A program made the position numbers and the translations under genes. DNA of 50,685 bases from Actinomycetota bacterium (GTDB taxonomy: Bacteria > Actinomycetota > UBA4738 > HRBIN12). Below the pieces are notes generated by a model. It worked only from the letters and a program-made list of their open reading frames with translations, was not told the origin of the DNA and ran no database searches. This document shows, piece by piece, positions 42,578 to 50,685 of the stretch. Position 1 is the first letter of the stretch. The number at the start of each line of letters is the position of its first letter. The stretch is from the NCBI GenBank assembly GCA_005885325.1, contig VAYX01000014.1:1-50685 (forward strand). The letters run 5' to 3'.

Positions 42578-44488
42578 GTGAGCGTCGGCCGCCCCGACAC
42601 CTCGACCATCCCCGACGCGCCCGGTGTCTACCTCTTCCGGGACGCGGACGGCCGCGTGACCTACGTGGGCAAGGCTACCTCGCTCCGAAAGCGCCTGGCG
42701 AGCTATTGGGGAAAGCCGCTCCATCCTCGGACCGAGGCCATGATGGCGTCCGCGGAGTCGGTGGAATGGATCGTGGCGTCGAACGAGGTCGACGCCCTGA
42801 TGCTCGAGTACAACCTGATCAAGGAACACCTTCCGCGGTTCAACATCCGATACCGCGACGACAAGTCCTACCCGTACCTGGCGCTCACCGTGGGGGAGCG
42901 GTGGCCCAGGGCCCAGGTCGTGCGGGGGGCCAGGCGCAAGGGGGTCAAGTACTTCGGGCCATTCGCCCATGCCTACGCCATCCGCGAGACCCTCGACGCG
43001 CTGACCCGCGTGTTCCCCGTCCGGACCTGCTCCAACGCGTTCTTCGACCAGCGGGCCCGGGCCCGGCGGCCGTGCCTGTACTACGACATCGGGCGGTGCG
43101 CCGGCCCATGCGTGCCCGAGGTCACCGGCGTGACCGATGAGTCGTACCGCGCGCACGTCGACGCCCTGGCCGACTTCCTGTCCGGCAACGAGCGCCCCAT
43201 CCTGCGGCGGTTGGAGCGGGAGATGACCGAGGCCTCCGAGCGGCGGGAGTACGAGCTTGCGGCGAAGCTGCGCGATCAGCTCGTTGCGGCTCGTCGCGCC
43301 CTCGAGAGCCAGGAGATGGTCCTCACCCAGGCGGAGAACCTCGACGTCATCGGCCTGGCCGAGGACGACCTGGAGGCGGCGTTCCAGGTGTTCTTCGTGC
43401 GCAAGGGACGGGCCATGGGACGCAAGGGGTGGATCGTGGACCGAGTGGAGGAGCTCGATCGCCCCGGCCTGCTGGCCTCCTTCGTCCGCGAGCTGTACAT
43501 GGAGCGGGAGGAGGTCCCGCCCCGGATCCTCGTTCCCGAGGCGCCCGCCGACGCCGACGTCCTGGCCATGTGGCTCTCGGACCGGCGGGGTGGCCCCGTC
43601 ACGTTCGCGGTCCCCCGCCGAGGCGCCAAGCGCAAGCTCCTGGAGGTGGTCACCCAGAACGCCAGGGAACACTTCCAGCGGCACAAGCTTCGACGGGCCT
43701 CGGACTTCGGCGCGCGGTCCCGGGCCCTGACCGAGCTGGCCACCGTCCTCGGCCTGCCCCAGGCGCCGCTTCGGATCGAGGCCTACGACATCTCCAATCT
43801 CGGGCCGACGGACACCGTGGGCTCCATGGTCGTGTTCGAGGACGGCCTCCCAAAGCGGTCCGACTACCGCCGGTTCGAGATCAAGGGAGTGCCCGGACAG
43901 GACGATTTCGCAAGCATGGATGAGATGCTCCGGCGGCGATTCGCCAGGTTGAAGGCCGGGCCCGATGGCGACCGGGAGCCCGGGCGGACCGGCGACGAAG
44001 GGACGCCGAGGCGTCGCCGATTCTCGTATCCACCCGCCCTGATCGTCGTGGACGGGGGGCGGGGGCAGCTCTCCGTGGGCACGAAGGTCCTGGCCGACCT
44101 GGACCTGCATATCCCGGCGATCGGCCTGGCCAAGCGTCTGGAGGAGGTGTACTTCCCCGACCGGCCGGACCCCCTCCGGATCCCGCGGGGATCCGAGGCC
44201 CTGTTCGTCCTCCAGCACATCCGGGACGAGGCTCACCGGTTCGCCGTCACCTACCACCGCGAGAAACGTTCCAAGAGGGTGATGGCCTCGCCGCTCGACG
44301 CTGTGCCGGGGATCGGGCCCGCTCGCAAGAAGTCCCTGCTGAAGCGGTTCGGTTCGCTCGCCCGCCTGTCTCAGGCCTCGCTGGAGGAGATCGCCGCGAC
44401 GCCGGGCGTGGGACCGGAGATCGCCCGGGCCGTGTCCGAGCGGCTCCACGGATCCGCCCCCGCCTCGGAGCGGAGGGTGAGCGCCTGA
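42578..44488 (+). CDS. uvrC: Excinuclease ABC subunit C
   Basis: Dual-incision nuclease of nucleotide excision repair, 636 residues. N-terminal GIY-YIG domain (GVYLFRDADGRVTYVGKATSLRKRL, quoted as GVYLF and YVGKATSL) for the 3' cut. A Cys-rich link (CSNAF...CLYYDIGRCAGPC) and UVR motif (EREMTEASERREYELAAKLRDQ) near residue 210 follow. The RNase H-like domain with AYDISNLGPTD and IVVDGGRGQLS makes the 5' cut, and two helix-hairpin-helix motifs (VPGIGPARKKSLLKRFG, TPGVGPEIARAV) end the protein. Its stop overlaps rapZ (TGATG). GTG 42572 would add two residues. Confidence 0.96.
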   Translation: MSVGRPDTSTIPDAPGVYLFRDADGRVTYVGKATSLRKRLASYWGKPLHPRTEAMMASAESVEWIVASNEVDALMLEYNLIKEHLPRFNIRYRDDKSYPYLALTVGERWPRAQVVRGARRKGVKYFGPFAHAYAIRETLDALTRVFPVRTCSNAFFDQRARARRPCLYYDIGRCAGPCVPEVTGVTDESYRAHVDALADFLSGNERPILRRLEREMTEASERREYELAAKLRDQLVAARRALESQEMVLTQAENLDVIGLAEDDLEAAFQVFFVRKGRAMGRKGWIVDRVEELDRPGLLASFVRELYMEREEVPPRILVPEAPADADVLAMWLSDRRGGPVTFAVPRRGAKRKLLEVVTQNAREHFQRHKLRRASDFGARSRALTELATVLGLPQAPLRIEAYDISNLGPTDTVGSMVVFEDGLPKRSDYRRFEIKGVPGQDDFASMDEMLRRRFARLKAGPDGDREPGRTGDEGTPRRRRFSYPPALIVVDGGRGQLSVGTKVLADLDLHIPAIGLAKRLEEVYFPDRPDPLRIPRGSEALFVLQHIRDEAHRFAVTYHREKRSKRVMASPLDAVPGIGPARKKSLLKRFGSLARLSQASLEEIAATPGVGPEIARAVSERLHGSAPASERRVSA

Positions 44489-45423
44489 TGGGACAGGCGG
44501 CCAAGCGCGAGCCCGAGTCCAAGGGGAAGGTCCGCTCGATCCGGCGGCGTCCGCAGGGGCCGGGGTTCACCATCATCACCGGGCTGTCCGGGGCGGGACG
44601 CTCCGAAGCGGCGAAGTGCCTGGAGGATCTGGGGTTCTTCGTCGTCGACAACATCCCGCCGGCGCTGCTCCCCAAGATGGCCGAGCTGGCGGCCCGCCCC
44701 GGCGGGCCGGGGCGGGTCGCCACCGTGGTCGACGCCCGGGGCGGGGTCTTCTTCGGGGAGCTGTCGAAGGCCCTGGAGGAGCTCAAGGGACTCTCCATCC
44801 CCTACGCCATCCTGTATCTGGAGGCCTCCGACGAGGATCTGGTGAACCGATACGCCGCCACCCGCCACCGCCACCCGCTGGCGCCGGCCGACCGGGTCAT
44901 CGAGGGCATCCGCAAGGAACGGTTGATGATGGAGAGTCTCCGGGGCGACGCCGACCTCATCGTCGACACGTCGGGCCTGACTCCCCATGAGCTCCGCGAC
45001 CGCCTCCGGGACGCCTTCGCCGACGCGCCACCCGAGGCCGGCCTCCAGGTCTCGCTGATCTCGTTCGGGTACAAGTACGGCACGCCACGCGATGCCGACG
45101 TCGTGATCGACGTCCGGTTCCTCCCCAACCCGCACTGGGTGGACGAGCTCCGGCCGTTGCCGGGGACCGACGATCGGGTCCGGACCTACGTCAAGGGGCA
45201 GCAGACCTATCGCGAGTTCATGCGACGGCTCCGCGCCCTGCTCGGCTTCATGGTCCCCGGGTTCGTGGCCGAGGGGAAGGCCTACCTCACCGTGGCGGTC
45301 GGCTGCACCGGCGGCCAGCACCGCTCGGTGGTCGTGGCCGACGAGCTGGCTTCGTTCTTCCGGGACAAGGGTCTGCCCGTGTCGGTGGAGCATCGGGATC
45401 TGGACCGCGGCGAGAGCGCCTGA
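44488..45423 (+). CDS. rapZ: RapZ/YvcJ-family nucleotide-binding protein
   Basis: 311 residues. The N-terminal P-loop reads TGLSGAGRSEAAKCLEDLGFFVVDNIPP (quoted as GLSGAGRS) with Arg38 in place of the usual Lys, as in other actinobacterial members. The C-terminal half has the diagnostic ISFGYKYG, DVRFLPNPHW and VAVGCTGGQHRSVVVADEL motifs. In E. coli the family controls glmS through an RNA-decay role; in actinobacteria the role is unclear. It overlaps uvrC by one base. The next genes usually found, yvcK and whiA, are absent; gap follows after 105 bases. Confidence 0.94.
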   Translation: MGQAAKREPESKGKVRSIRRRPQGPGFTIITGLSGAGRSEAAKCLEDLGFFVVDNIPPALLPKMAELAARPGGPGRVATVVDARGGVFFGELSKALEELKGLSIPYAILYLEASDEDLVNRYAATRHRHPLAPADRVIEGIRKERLMMESLRGDADLIVDTSGLTPHELRDRLRDAFADAPPEAGLQVSLISFGYKYGTPRDADVVIDVRFLPNPHWVDELRPLPGTDDRVRTYVKGQQTYREFMRRLRALLGFMVPGFVAEGKAYLTVAVGCTGGQHRSVVVADELASFFRDKGLPVSVEHRDLDRGESA

Positions 45424-45489
45424 TCCAACCGCAGCCGCGCGACCGACGTCGCAGGACACGGTCCCCGAAGGCAACCACCTCGGATTGGC

Positions 45490-45495
45490 TAGGAT
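45490..45495 (+). promoter_or_regulatory. Possible -10 of the gap operon
   Basis: TAGGAT in the 105-base gap between rapZ and gap, 33 bases before the ATG, which has its own CAGGAGG ribosome-binding site. Thus this message has a short leader, unlike the repair genes. No clear -35. Confidence 0.4.
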
Positions 45496-45528
45496 GGCGG
45501 TGAACCCCGCCCTTCCAGGAGGCACGCC

Positions 45529-46536
45529 ATGAGCATCAAGGTCGGCATCAACGGGTTCGGTCGGATCGGCCGCAACTTCTTCCGGGCGGCGAAGCAACAG
45601 GGCCTCGACATCGACTTCGTCGCGGTCAACGACATCACCGACGCGAAGACCCTGGCCCACCTGCTGAAGTACGACTCGGTGCTGGGGACGTTCCCCGGCG
45701 AGGTCACGTCCACGGACACCAGCATCATCGCCGACGGCGACGAGCTCCGGGTGCTGGCGGAGAAGGATCCGGCGAACCTGCCGTGGAAGGAGCTGGGCGC
45801 GCGGATCGTGATCGAGTCCACCGGCCTGTTCACCAAACGGGAGGACGCGGACAAGCACATCGCGGCCGGCGCGGAGAAGGTCATCATCAGCGCCCCGGCC
45901 AAGGGCGAGGACATCACGATGGTGCTCGGGGTGAACGACGACGCCTACGACCCGAAGTCGCACAACGTGATCTCGAACGCGTCCTGCACCACCAACTGCG
46001 TGGTCCCCATGGCCAAGGTCCTCGACGACGCCTTCGGCATCGACCAGGGGTTCATGACCACGATCCACGCATACACCAACGACCAGCGGATCCTGGACCT
46101 GCCCCACCAGGACCTCCGGCGGGCCCGGGCCGCCGCCATCAACATCATTCCCACCTCCACCGGGGCGGCCAGGACGACCGGCGTGGTCATCCCGCACCTC
46201 AAGGGAAAGGTGGACGGCCTGGCCATGCGCGTGCCCATCCCCGACGGCTCGGTCACCGACCTCGTGGCCACGCTGAAGCGGGAGGCGAGCATCGAGGAGG
46301 TGAACGCGGCCTACCGGGCGGCCGCGGAGCGCGGTCCGCTGGCCGGCAAGCTCGTGTACACGGAGGATCCCATCGTGTCCTCGGACATCGTCGGCTCGTC
46401 CGCGTCGTGCACCTTCGATGCCCTGGCCACCATGGCCATCGGCAACATGGTCAAGGTGCTCGGCTGGTACGACAACGAATGGGGTTACTCGCACCGGCTG
46501 GTCGACCTGACCACCCTGGTCGCGAGCAAGCTGTGA
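45529..46536 (+). CDS. gap: Glyceraldehyde-3-phosphate dehydrogenase
   Basis: NAD-dependent glycolytic GAPDH, 335 residues. Rossmann start VGINGFGRIGRNFFRA, catalytic Cys153 in SNASCTTNC, substrate loop STGAARTTGVV and the C-terminal WYDNEWGYSHR motif. The VAVNDITD segment suits NAD use and glycolytic direction. ATG with AGGAGG eight bases upstream. First gene of a lower-glycolysis operon; stop overlaps the pgk GTG. Confidence 0.97.
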   Translation: MSIKVGINGFGRIGRNFFRAAKQQGLDIDFVAVNDITDAKTLAHLLKYDSVLGTFPGEVTSTDTSIIADGDELRVLAEKDPANLPWKELGARIVIESTGLFTKREDADKHIAAGAEKVIISAPAKGEDITMVLGVNDDAYDPKSHNVISNASCTTNCVVPMAKVLDDAFGIDQGFMTTIHAYTNDQRILDLPHQDLRRARAAAINIIPTSTGAARTTGVVIPHLKGKVDGLAMRVPIPDGSVTDLVATLKREASIEEVNAAYRAAAERGPLAGKLVYTEDPIVSSDIVGSSASCTFDALATMAIGNMVKVLGWYDNEWGYSHRLVDLTTLVASKL

Positions 46537-47741
46537 CCCTACGGACCCTGGATGACCTCGGCGACGTCGCCGACACGCGGGTCTTCGTTCGGGTCGACTA
46601 CAACGTTCCGCTGGACGGCGGCAAGGTCGCCGACGACTCGCGGATCCAGGCGTCCCTTCCGACGCTGCGCGAGCTCCTCAGTGCCGGCGCGTCGCTCGTC
46701 CTCGCGTCCCACCTGGGCCGGCCCAAGGGCAAGGTCGACGAGGGGGCCCGGATGGCTCCCGTCGCCGAACGCCTTGCCGAGCTGATCGGCGGCGCCGTGG
46801 GTTACGAGCCGACGGACGTCGTGGTCGACGACTCGGTGGAACGCCGGTGCGCGGAGCTTCGCCCGGGCGAGATCGTGATGTTGGAGAACCTCCGGTTCGA
46901 CCCGGGCGAGGAGGCCAACGACCGGGGGTTCGCGGAGCGGTTGGCCCGCCTGGGCGAGGCGTACGTGGACGACGCATTCGGCGCCGTCCACCGGACCCAT
47001 GCGTCGGTCGCCGCGCTCCCGTCCCTGTTCCTGGAGCAGGGGAGGCCGGCGGCCGCCGGACGCCTGCTGCAGCGGGAGGTGGAAGCGCTGTCCAAGCTCC
47101 TCGGCGAGCCGGCCCGCCCGTACGTGGCGGTCCTCGGCGGGGCCAAGGTCTCGGACAAGCTCTCGACGGTCGAAGCCCTCGTCGGAAGGGTGGATGCCCT
47201 GTTGATCGGGGGAGCCATGGCGTTCACGTTCATCGCGGCCCAGGGCGGCGAGATCGGCAAGAGCGTGGTCGAGCCGGACCGGTTCGACGAGGTGCTTGCG
47301 GCGCGGAAGCGGGCGGACGAACGTGGCATCGTCATCCAACTACCTGAGGACGCCGTGGCGGCACCGGAGCCCACGCTCGACGCGCCGCGCACGACCGTTC
47401 CCGCCTCGCGGATCCCGAGGGAGTTGATGGGGCTGGACATCGGCCCACGCACCGTCGAGGAGTTCGCCATGACCATCGCCGAGGCCAAGACCATCCTGTG
47501 GAACGGCCCGATGGGCGTGTTCGAGCTGGAGCCGTTCTCCGCGGGGACCCGGGGGGTGGCCACGGCCATCGCCGGATCGAGCGCGTACTCGGTGGCCGGT
47601 GGAGGGGACAGCCTGCTGGCCGTGAAGCGATTCGGGCTGGGGGAAGGGTTCGACCACCTGTCCACCGGCGGGGGCGCCTCGCTCGAGTTCCTCGAGGGCC
47701 GGGAGCTCCCAGGGGTGAAGGTCCTGGAGGACGAGGGGTGA
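46533..47741 (+). CDS. pgk: Phosphoglycerate kinase
   Basis: 402 residues, transfers phosphate between 1,3-bisphosphoglycerate and ADP. FVRVDYNVPLDGGKVADDSR at the N-terminus (quoted as RVDYNVPLD), LASHLGRPKG, GAVHRTHAS, VLGGAKVSDKL and the nucleotide-site GGGDSLLAV are in the right order. GTG at 46533 in a GTGA overlap with gap; the open frame upstream is a gap shadow. GTGA join with tpiA. Confidence 0.96.
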   Translation: MTLRTLDDLGDVADTRVFVRVDYNVPLDGGKVADDSRIQASLPTLRELLSAGASLVLASHLGRPKGKVDEGARMAPVAERLAELIGGAVGYEPTDVVVDDSVERRCAELRPGEIVMLENLRFDPGEEANDRGFAERLARLGEAYVDDAFGAVHRTHASVAALPSLFLEQGRPAAAGRLLQREVEALSKLLGEPARPYVAVLGGAKVSDKLSTVEALVGRVDALLIGGAMAFTFIAAQGGEIGKSVVEPDRFDEVLAARKRADERGIVIQLPEDAVAAPEPTLDAPRTTVPASRIPRELMGLDIGPRTVEEFAMTIAEAKTILWNGPMGVFELEPFSAGTRGVATAIAGSSAYSVAGGGDSLLAVKRFGLGEGFDHLSTGGGASLEFLEGRELPGVKVLEDEG

Positions 47742-48508
47742 CGAAGCGGCGGCCGATCATCGCGGCCAACTGGAAGATGCACAAGACCCACCTGGAAGCC
47801 ATCAGGGACGTGCAGAAGCTGTCGTACCTGCTCGACAGGGCCGACGCCGACCGCGTGGAGGTGGTCATCTGCCCCGCGTTCACCGCGCTTCGCGCGGTCC
47901 AGACCCTCATCGACAGCGATCGGCTTCCGTACGGCCTGGGCGCCCAGAACGTGCACCAGGAGGAGAAGGGCGCGTTCACGGGGGAGGTCTCGCCGCTGAT
48001 GCTGCAGGCGCTGAAGTGCGACTACGTGATCGTGGGCCACTCGGAGCGCCGTCAGCTGTTCGGCGAGACCGACGAGGTCGTGAACAAGAAGGTGCGGGCG
48101 GTCTTCTCCCACGCCATGGTGCCGATCCTCTGCGTGGGGGAGAGCCTTGGGGAACGGGAGGCCGGGGCCACAGAGGACAAGGTGGCCGGCCAGGTGCGGC
48201 GGGACCTCCAGGGCGTCGGGACCGAGGACGCCGCCCGAGTGGTGATCGCATACGAGCCCATCTGGGCCATCGGCACCGGGCGCAACGCCGAGCCCGCTGA
48301 CGCCGGCCAGGTCGTCGGCCTGATCCGGGAGACGCTGTCGTCGGCCTACTCGAAAGAGGTGGCCGACGCGGTCCGGGTCCAGTACGGCGGGAGCGTGAAG
48401 GCCGGCAACATCCGAGATTTCATGGCGCACCCCGAGATCGACGGGGCATTGGTGGGCGGAGCGAGCCTGGACCCGGAGGAGTTCGCGCTCATCGTCAAGT
48501 ACCGATAG
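47738..48508 (+). CDS. tpiA: Triose-phosphate isomerase
   Basis: 256-residue TIM barrel. Substrate Asn/Lys in AANWKMHKT, catalytic His in IVGHSERRQLFGE, catalytic Glu in AYEPIWAIGTGRNAEP, phosphate-site YGGSVKAGN and GGASLDPEEF. GTG start overlapping the pgk stop. In many actinobacteria secG follows; here a phosphoglycerate mutase gene follows after eight bases. Confidence 0.96.
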   Translation: MTKRRPIIAANWKMHKTHLEAIRDVQKLSYLLDRADADRVEVVICPAFTALRAVQTLIDSDRLPYGLGAQNVHQEEKGAFTGEVSPLMLQALKCDYVIVGHSERRQLFGETDEVVNKKVRAVFSHAMVPILCVGESLGEREAGATEDKVAGQVRRDLQGVGTEDAARVVIAYEPIWAIGTGRNAEPADAGQVVGLIRETLSSAYSKEVADAVRVQYGGSVKAGNIRDFMAHPEIDGALVGGASLDPEEFALIVKYR

Positions 48509-48516
48509 GGGAGCGC

Positions 48517-49779
48517 GTGTATCGATTGCTCTACGTCTGCCTCGACGGGCTGGGAGACGATCCCGTCCCAGCCCTGGGAGACCGCACGCCGCTGGAGGCC
48601 GCCCGAACCCCGTTCATGGACGCGCTTGCGGCGCAAGGCCGGACCGGGACCGTCGTCACCGTCGGCCCGGGCATCGCTCCCGAGTCGGACATCGCCGTGT
48701 TCGCCATCCTGGGCTACGACCCTCGAGGCGAGCATCCTGGCCGCGGCGTCGTCGAGGCGGTGGGCGCCGGCATGGACTTCCGCGACGGCGACCTGGCCTA
48801 CCGGGTGAACTTCGCCACCGCGGACTGGCCCCGGATCGTCGACCGCCGGGTGGGACGGGACCTGTCGTCCGACGAAGCCCGAGCCCTGGCCGCCGAGGTC
48901 AACGAGAAGCTCAAGCTTCCCGGCGTCACCTTCGAGCTCCGGTCCACGGTGGAGCACCGAGGCGTCCTGGTGATCCGGGCGGGCGAGGGACCCCTGTCCG
49001 CGCAGGTGACCAACACCGACCCCGCGTACCGGAAGGAGGGGTCGCTGGGAGTCGCGCTGGAGACGTTCGAGCTCGAGGTTGCCCGGTGCGAGCCGCTCGA
49101 GGACAGCGATGCGGCCAGGCGAGCCGCCGACCTGACCAACGCCTTCGTGGAAGGAGCGGCCAAGATCCTCGACGCGTCGGAGGTGAACGCCGAGCGGCGG
49201 AGGAGGGGCAAGCTCCCCGCCAATCTCGTCCTGACCCGTGACGGTGGAGACCACGTCCCCACGCTCCAGCCCATCAAGGAGCGGTTCGGTCCGGCCTGGG
49301 GCTGCTTCGTGGAGATGCCGGTCGAACGCGGCATCGCCATGCTCCTGGGGATGGCCCCGGTCGACGCCCCCCGCCTGGCCGCCGAGGCTGACTACGCTCG
49401 GTGGGCGTCGCTCGCGGCGGAGGCACTCGACGGCTTCGACGCCCTGTACGTGCACATCAAGGGTCCGGACGTCCCGGCTCACGACGGCCGGGCGGAGGAC
49501 AAACGCGACATCATCGAGGTGATCGACCGGGCCTTCTTCGGCGAGGTCCTGCCCCTGATCGACGGCAGTCGAACGATCGTGGCGGTTACCGCGGACCACT
49601 CCACGTCGTGCGTTCGAAAGGCGCACACGGCGGAGCCGGTCCCCCTCCTCGTGAGCGGAGGATCGGTGCAACCGGACGGCTCGACCGCGTTCGGCGAACG
49701 GGAATGTGCGGCCGGGTCGCTCGGCCGGCTGCGAGGCGTGGACATCGTGCCCCGGCTGGCCGCCTTGATGCGCTCCTGA
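48517..49779 (+). CDS. apgM: Cofactor-independent phosphoglycerate mutase, archaeal (ApgM) type
   Basis: Interconverts 3- and 2-phosphoglycerate. 420 residues, the ApgM branch of the alkaline-phosphatase superfamily rather than the 510-residue GpmI. Metal and catalytic motifs: CLDGLGDDPVP with TPLEAARTPFMD, the probable phospho-Ser in APESDIAVFAILGYDP, VHIKGPDVPAHDGRAEDK and VTADHSTSCVRKAHT. GTG at 48517 after TAGGGGAG. It extends the gap-pgk-tpiA operon by one step toward enolase. Confidence 0.93.
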   Translation: MYRLLYVCLDGLGDDPVPALGDRTPLEAARTPFMDALAAQGRTGTVVTVGPGIAPESDIAVFAILGYDPRGEHPGRGVVEAVGAGMDFRDGDLAYRVNFATADWPRIVDRRVGRDLSSDEARALAAEVNEKLKLPGVTFELRSTVEHRGVLVIRAGEGPLSAQVTNTDPAYRKEGSLGVALETFELEVARCEPLEDSDAARRAADLTNAFVEGAAKILDASEVNAERRRRGKLPANLVLTRDGGDHVPTLQPIKERFGPAWGCFVEMPVERGIAMLLGMAPVDAPRLAAEADYARWASLAAEALDGFDALYVHIKGPDVPAHDGRAEDKRDIIEVIDRAFFGEVLPLIDGSRTIVAVTADHSTSCVRKAHTAEPVPLLVSGGSVQPDGSTAFGERECAAGSLGRLRGVDIVPRLAALMRS

Positions 49780-49823
49780 GCATCGCCCGGGCCCGGCCCA
49801 ATCCGCTCGAGCCCGCACGCACG

Positions 49824-49829
49824 TATAAC
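49824..49829 (+). promoter_or_regulatory. Possible -10 for the peptide permease gene
   Basis: TATAAC in the 133-base gap after apgM, the best -10-like hexamer there; a second AT-rich patch CTATTAGAC lies at 49864-49872. No strong -35 accompanies either. The gene start has GGAAGGGAG about 12 bases upstream. Nothing else is seen in the gap. Confidence 0.3.
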
Positions 49830-49912
49830 GCGATTGGGCCAGGTTGTTCGGGAAGTCGGGCTGCTATTAGACTTCGGCCCTGCCGGGGCCGGAAGGGAGC
49901 ACGCCCACCGGG

Positions 49913-50685
49913 ATGAGCCAGGTTACGGACACCGTCACCGAGCCTGAACTCGAGGCGGGGGTCGAGGTTTCGGCCGCCGTCATCGGCCGGTCCCCGTGGG
50001 AGCTGTTCTGGCGGCGGTTCCGGAGAGACAAGGTGGCCTTGCTCGGGGTGGCCTTCATCGCCATCCTGCTCCTGCTGGCGATCACGGCACCGCTCATCGC
50101 CAGGTTCGTCGTCCATCACGGGCCGAACGAGCTCAATCAAGACCTGACGAACGAGATCGGCCTTCCCGCCGTCGGTCCCAGCGGGAACTACTGGTTCGGC
50201 GTCGATACGCTCGGCCGCGACGTGTTCGTCCGAACGATCTACGGAGCCCGGACCTCGCTCACGGTGGCGTTCTTCGCGACTGGGCTCGCGGTGGGCATCG
50301 GGATCATCATGGGAACGTTGGCGGGGTTCTTCGGCGGATGGGTGGACACGGGCGTGTCCCGCGCCATCGACATCGTGCTGTCGCTCCCGATCCTGCTGCT
50401 GGCCATCGGCATCGCGGCGGCCTGCTCCATCACGGCGACGGGGTGCCTGGGCGGGCTGATCCAGCCGGGCGTGTCCCTGGTCGTCGCGATCATCGCCCTG
50501 TTCAGCTGGCCCTATATCGGCCGTATCGTCCGAGGGCAGGTCCTGTCGATCCGGGAGAAGGAGTTCATCGAGGCGTCCCGATCGCTCGGGTTCACCAACT
50601 CGGGGATCATGTTCCGGGAGATCCTGCCGAACCTCGCAGCTCCCGTCATCGTCTACACCACGCTGATCATCCCGAACAACATCCT
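49913..50685 (+). CDS. Peptide/nickel ABC transporter permease (DppC/OppC family), cut by the window end
   Basis: 257 codons are visible and the frame is open at the window end. A polar leader of about 28 residues precedes the OppC N-terminal segment (SPWELFWRRFRRDKVALLGVA, quoted as RRFRRDKVALLG). Next come the extracellular loop with NYWFGVDTLGRDVFVR, the helix GARTSLTVAFFATGLAV, LPILLLAIGIAAA, and the coupling loop EFIEASRSLGFTNSGIMFREILPN. The loop between helices holds an unusual pair of cysteines (ACSITATGCLGG). It comes first in its operon; DppB, ATPases and receptor are presumably beyond the window. Confidence 0.9.
   Translation, partial: MSQVTDTVTEPELEAGVEVSAAVIGRSPWELFWRRFRRDKVALLGVAFIAILLLLAITAPLIARFVVHHGPNELNQDLTNEIGLPAVGPSGNYWFGVDTLGRDVFVRTIYGARTSLTVAFFATGLAVGIGIIMGTLAGFFGGWVDTGVSRAIDIVLSLPILLLAIGIAAACSITATGCLGGLIQPGVSLVVAIIALFSWPYIGRIVRGQVLSIREKEFIEASRSLGFTNSGIMFREILPNLAAPVIVYTTLIIPNNI

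Noticed and set aside
49880..49912. GCCGGAAGGGAGCA resembles the conserved tip of SRP (4.5S) RNA
   Set aside because: The flanks do not pair as SRP domain IV, the GGUCAGG side is absent, and the bases serve as ribosome-binding region of the permease gene.

Overview
The window is about 50.7 kb of high-GC DNA with GTG starts, 4-bp NTGA gene overlaps and a gene order that points to Actinomycetota. The runs dnaE; hisA-trpC-trpB-trpA; polA-rpsA-coaE; uvrB-uvrA; uvrC-rapZ; and gap-pgk-tpiA are all known from actinobacterial chromosomes. Here they are packed into one stretch, and yvcK, whiA and secG are not at their usual places. Other actinobacterial signs are the GRS Walker-A variant in RapZ and a PolA that has lost proofreading residues and carries Tyr where E. 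coli has Phe762. There are no phage, IS, CRISPR or plasmid features, so this is core chromosome of an uncultured or deep-branching actinobacterium. Class cannot be settled by eye.

Layout: 0.1-3.6 kb, dnaE. 3.6-7.1 kb, a HisA/PriA-family gene followed by trpC, trpB and trpA. 7.4-15.3 kb, a branched-chain-type amino-acid ABC operon (binding protein, LivH, an extended LivM, LivG, LivF) running into an ornithine cyclodeaminase-family and an FAD amino-acid oxidase-family gene. 15.3-16.6 kb, tRNA-Leu(CAA) on the minus strand and a lone binding lipoprotein. 16.8-20.0 kb, a polar amino-acid ABC operon whose permease and ATPase genes have atypical codon use, ending in a small cupredoxin. 20.0-21.3 kb, a candidate structured ncRNA and a ZIP metal transporter, both minus strand. 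21.4-28.4 kb, polA, rpsA, coaE and three small metabolic genes. 28.4-32.7 kb, a drug/lipid-type ABC exporter and a second polar amino-acid ABC system. 32.7-37.6 kb, uvrB, an amidohydrolase and a three-gene minus-strand island. 37.7-45.4 kb, uvrA, a tandem-cupredoxin lipoprotein, uvrC and rapZ. 45.5-49.8 kb, a lower-glycolysis operon gap-pgk-tpiA-apgM. 49.9 kb to the end, the start of a peptide/nickel ABC permease gene.

Together the genes suggest an amino-acid and peptide scavenging heterotroph with three amino-acid importers, a peptide importer and amino-acid oxidising enzymes. It also has surface copper proteins, and a full UvrABC set plus PolA in one neighbourhood.

Most interesting signals: (1) an approximately 225-nt minus-strand ncRNA candidate at 20061-20286 with a near-perfect promoter and an intrinsic terminator; (2) a HisA-family protein beside trpCBA that has lost several residues diagnostic of HisA/PriA; (3) a UvrA missing about 25 normally invariant residues; (4) two genes whose only sensible start is CTG inside a CTGA overlap; (5) a recurrent -10 box 6-8 nt before the start codon, indicating leaderless mRNAs, three of them with a RecA-NDp/PafBC-like upstream element on repair genes.
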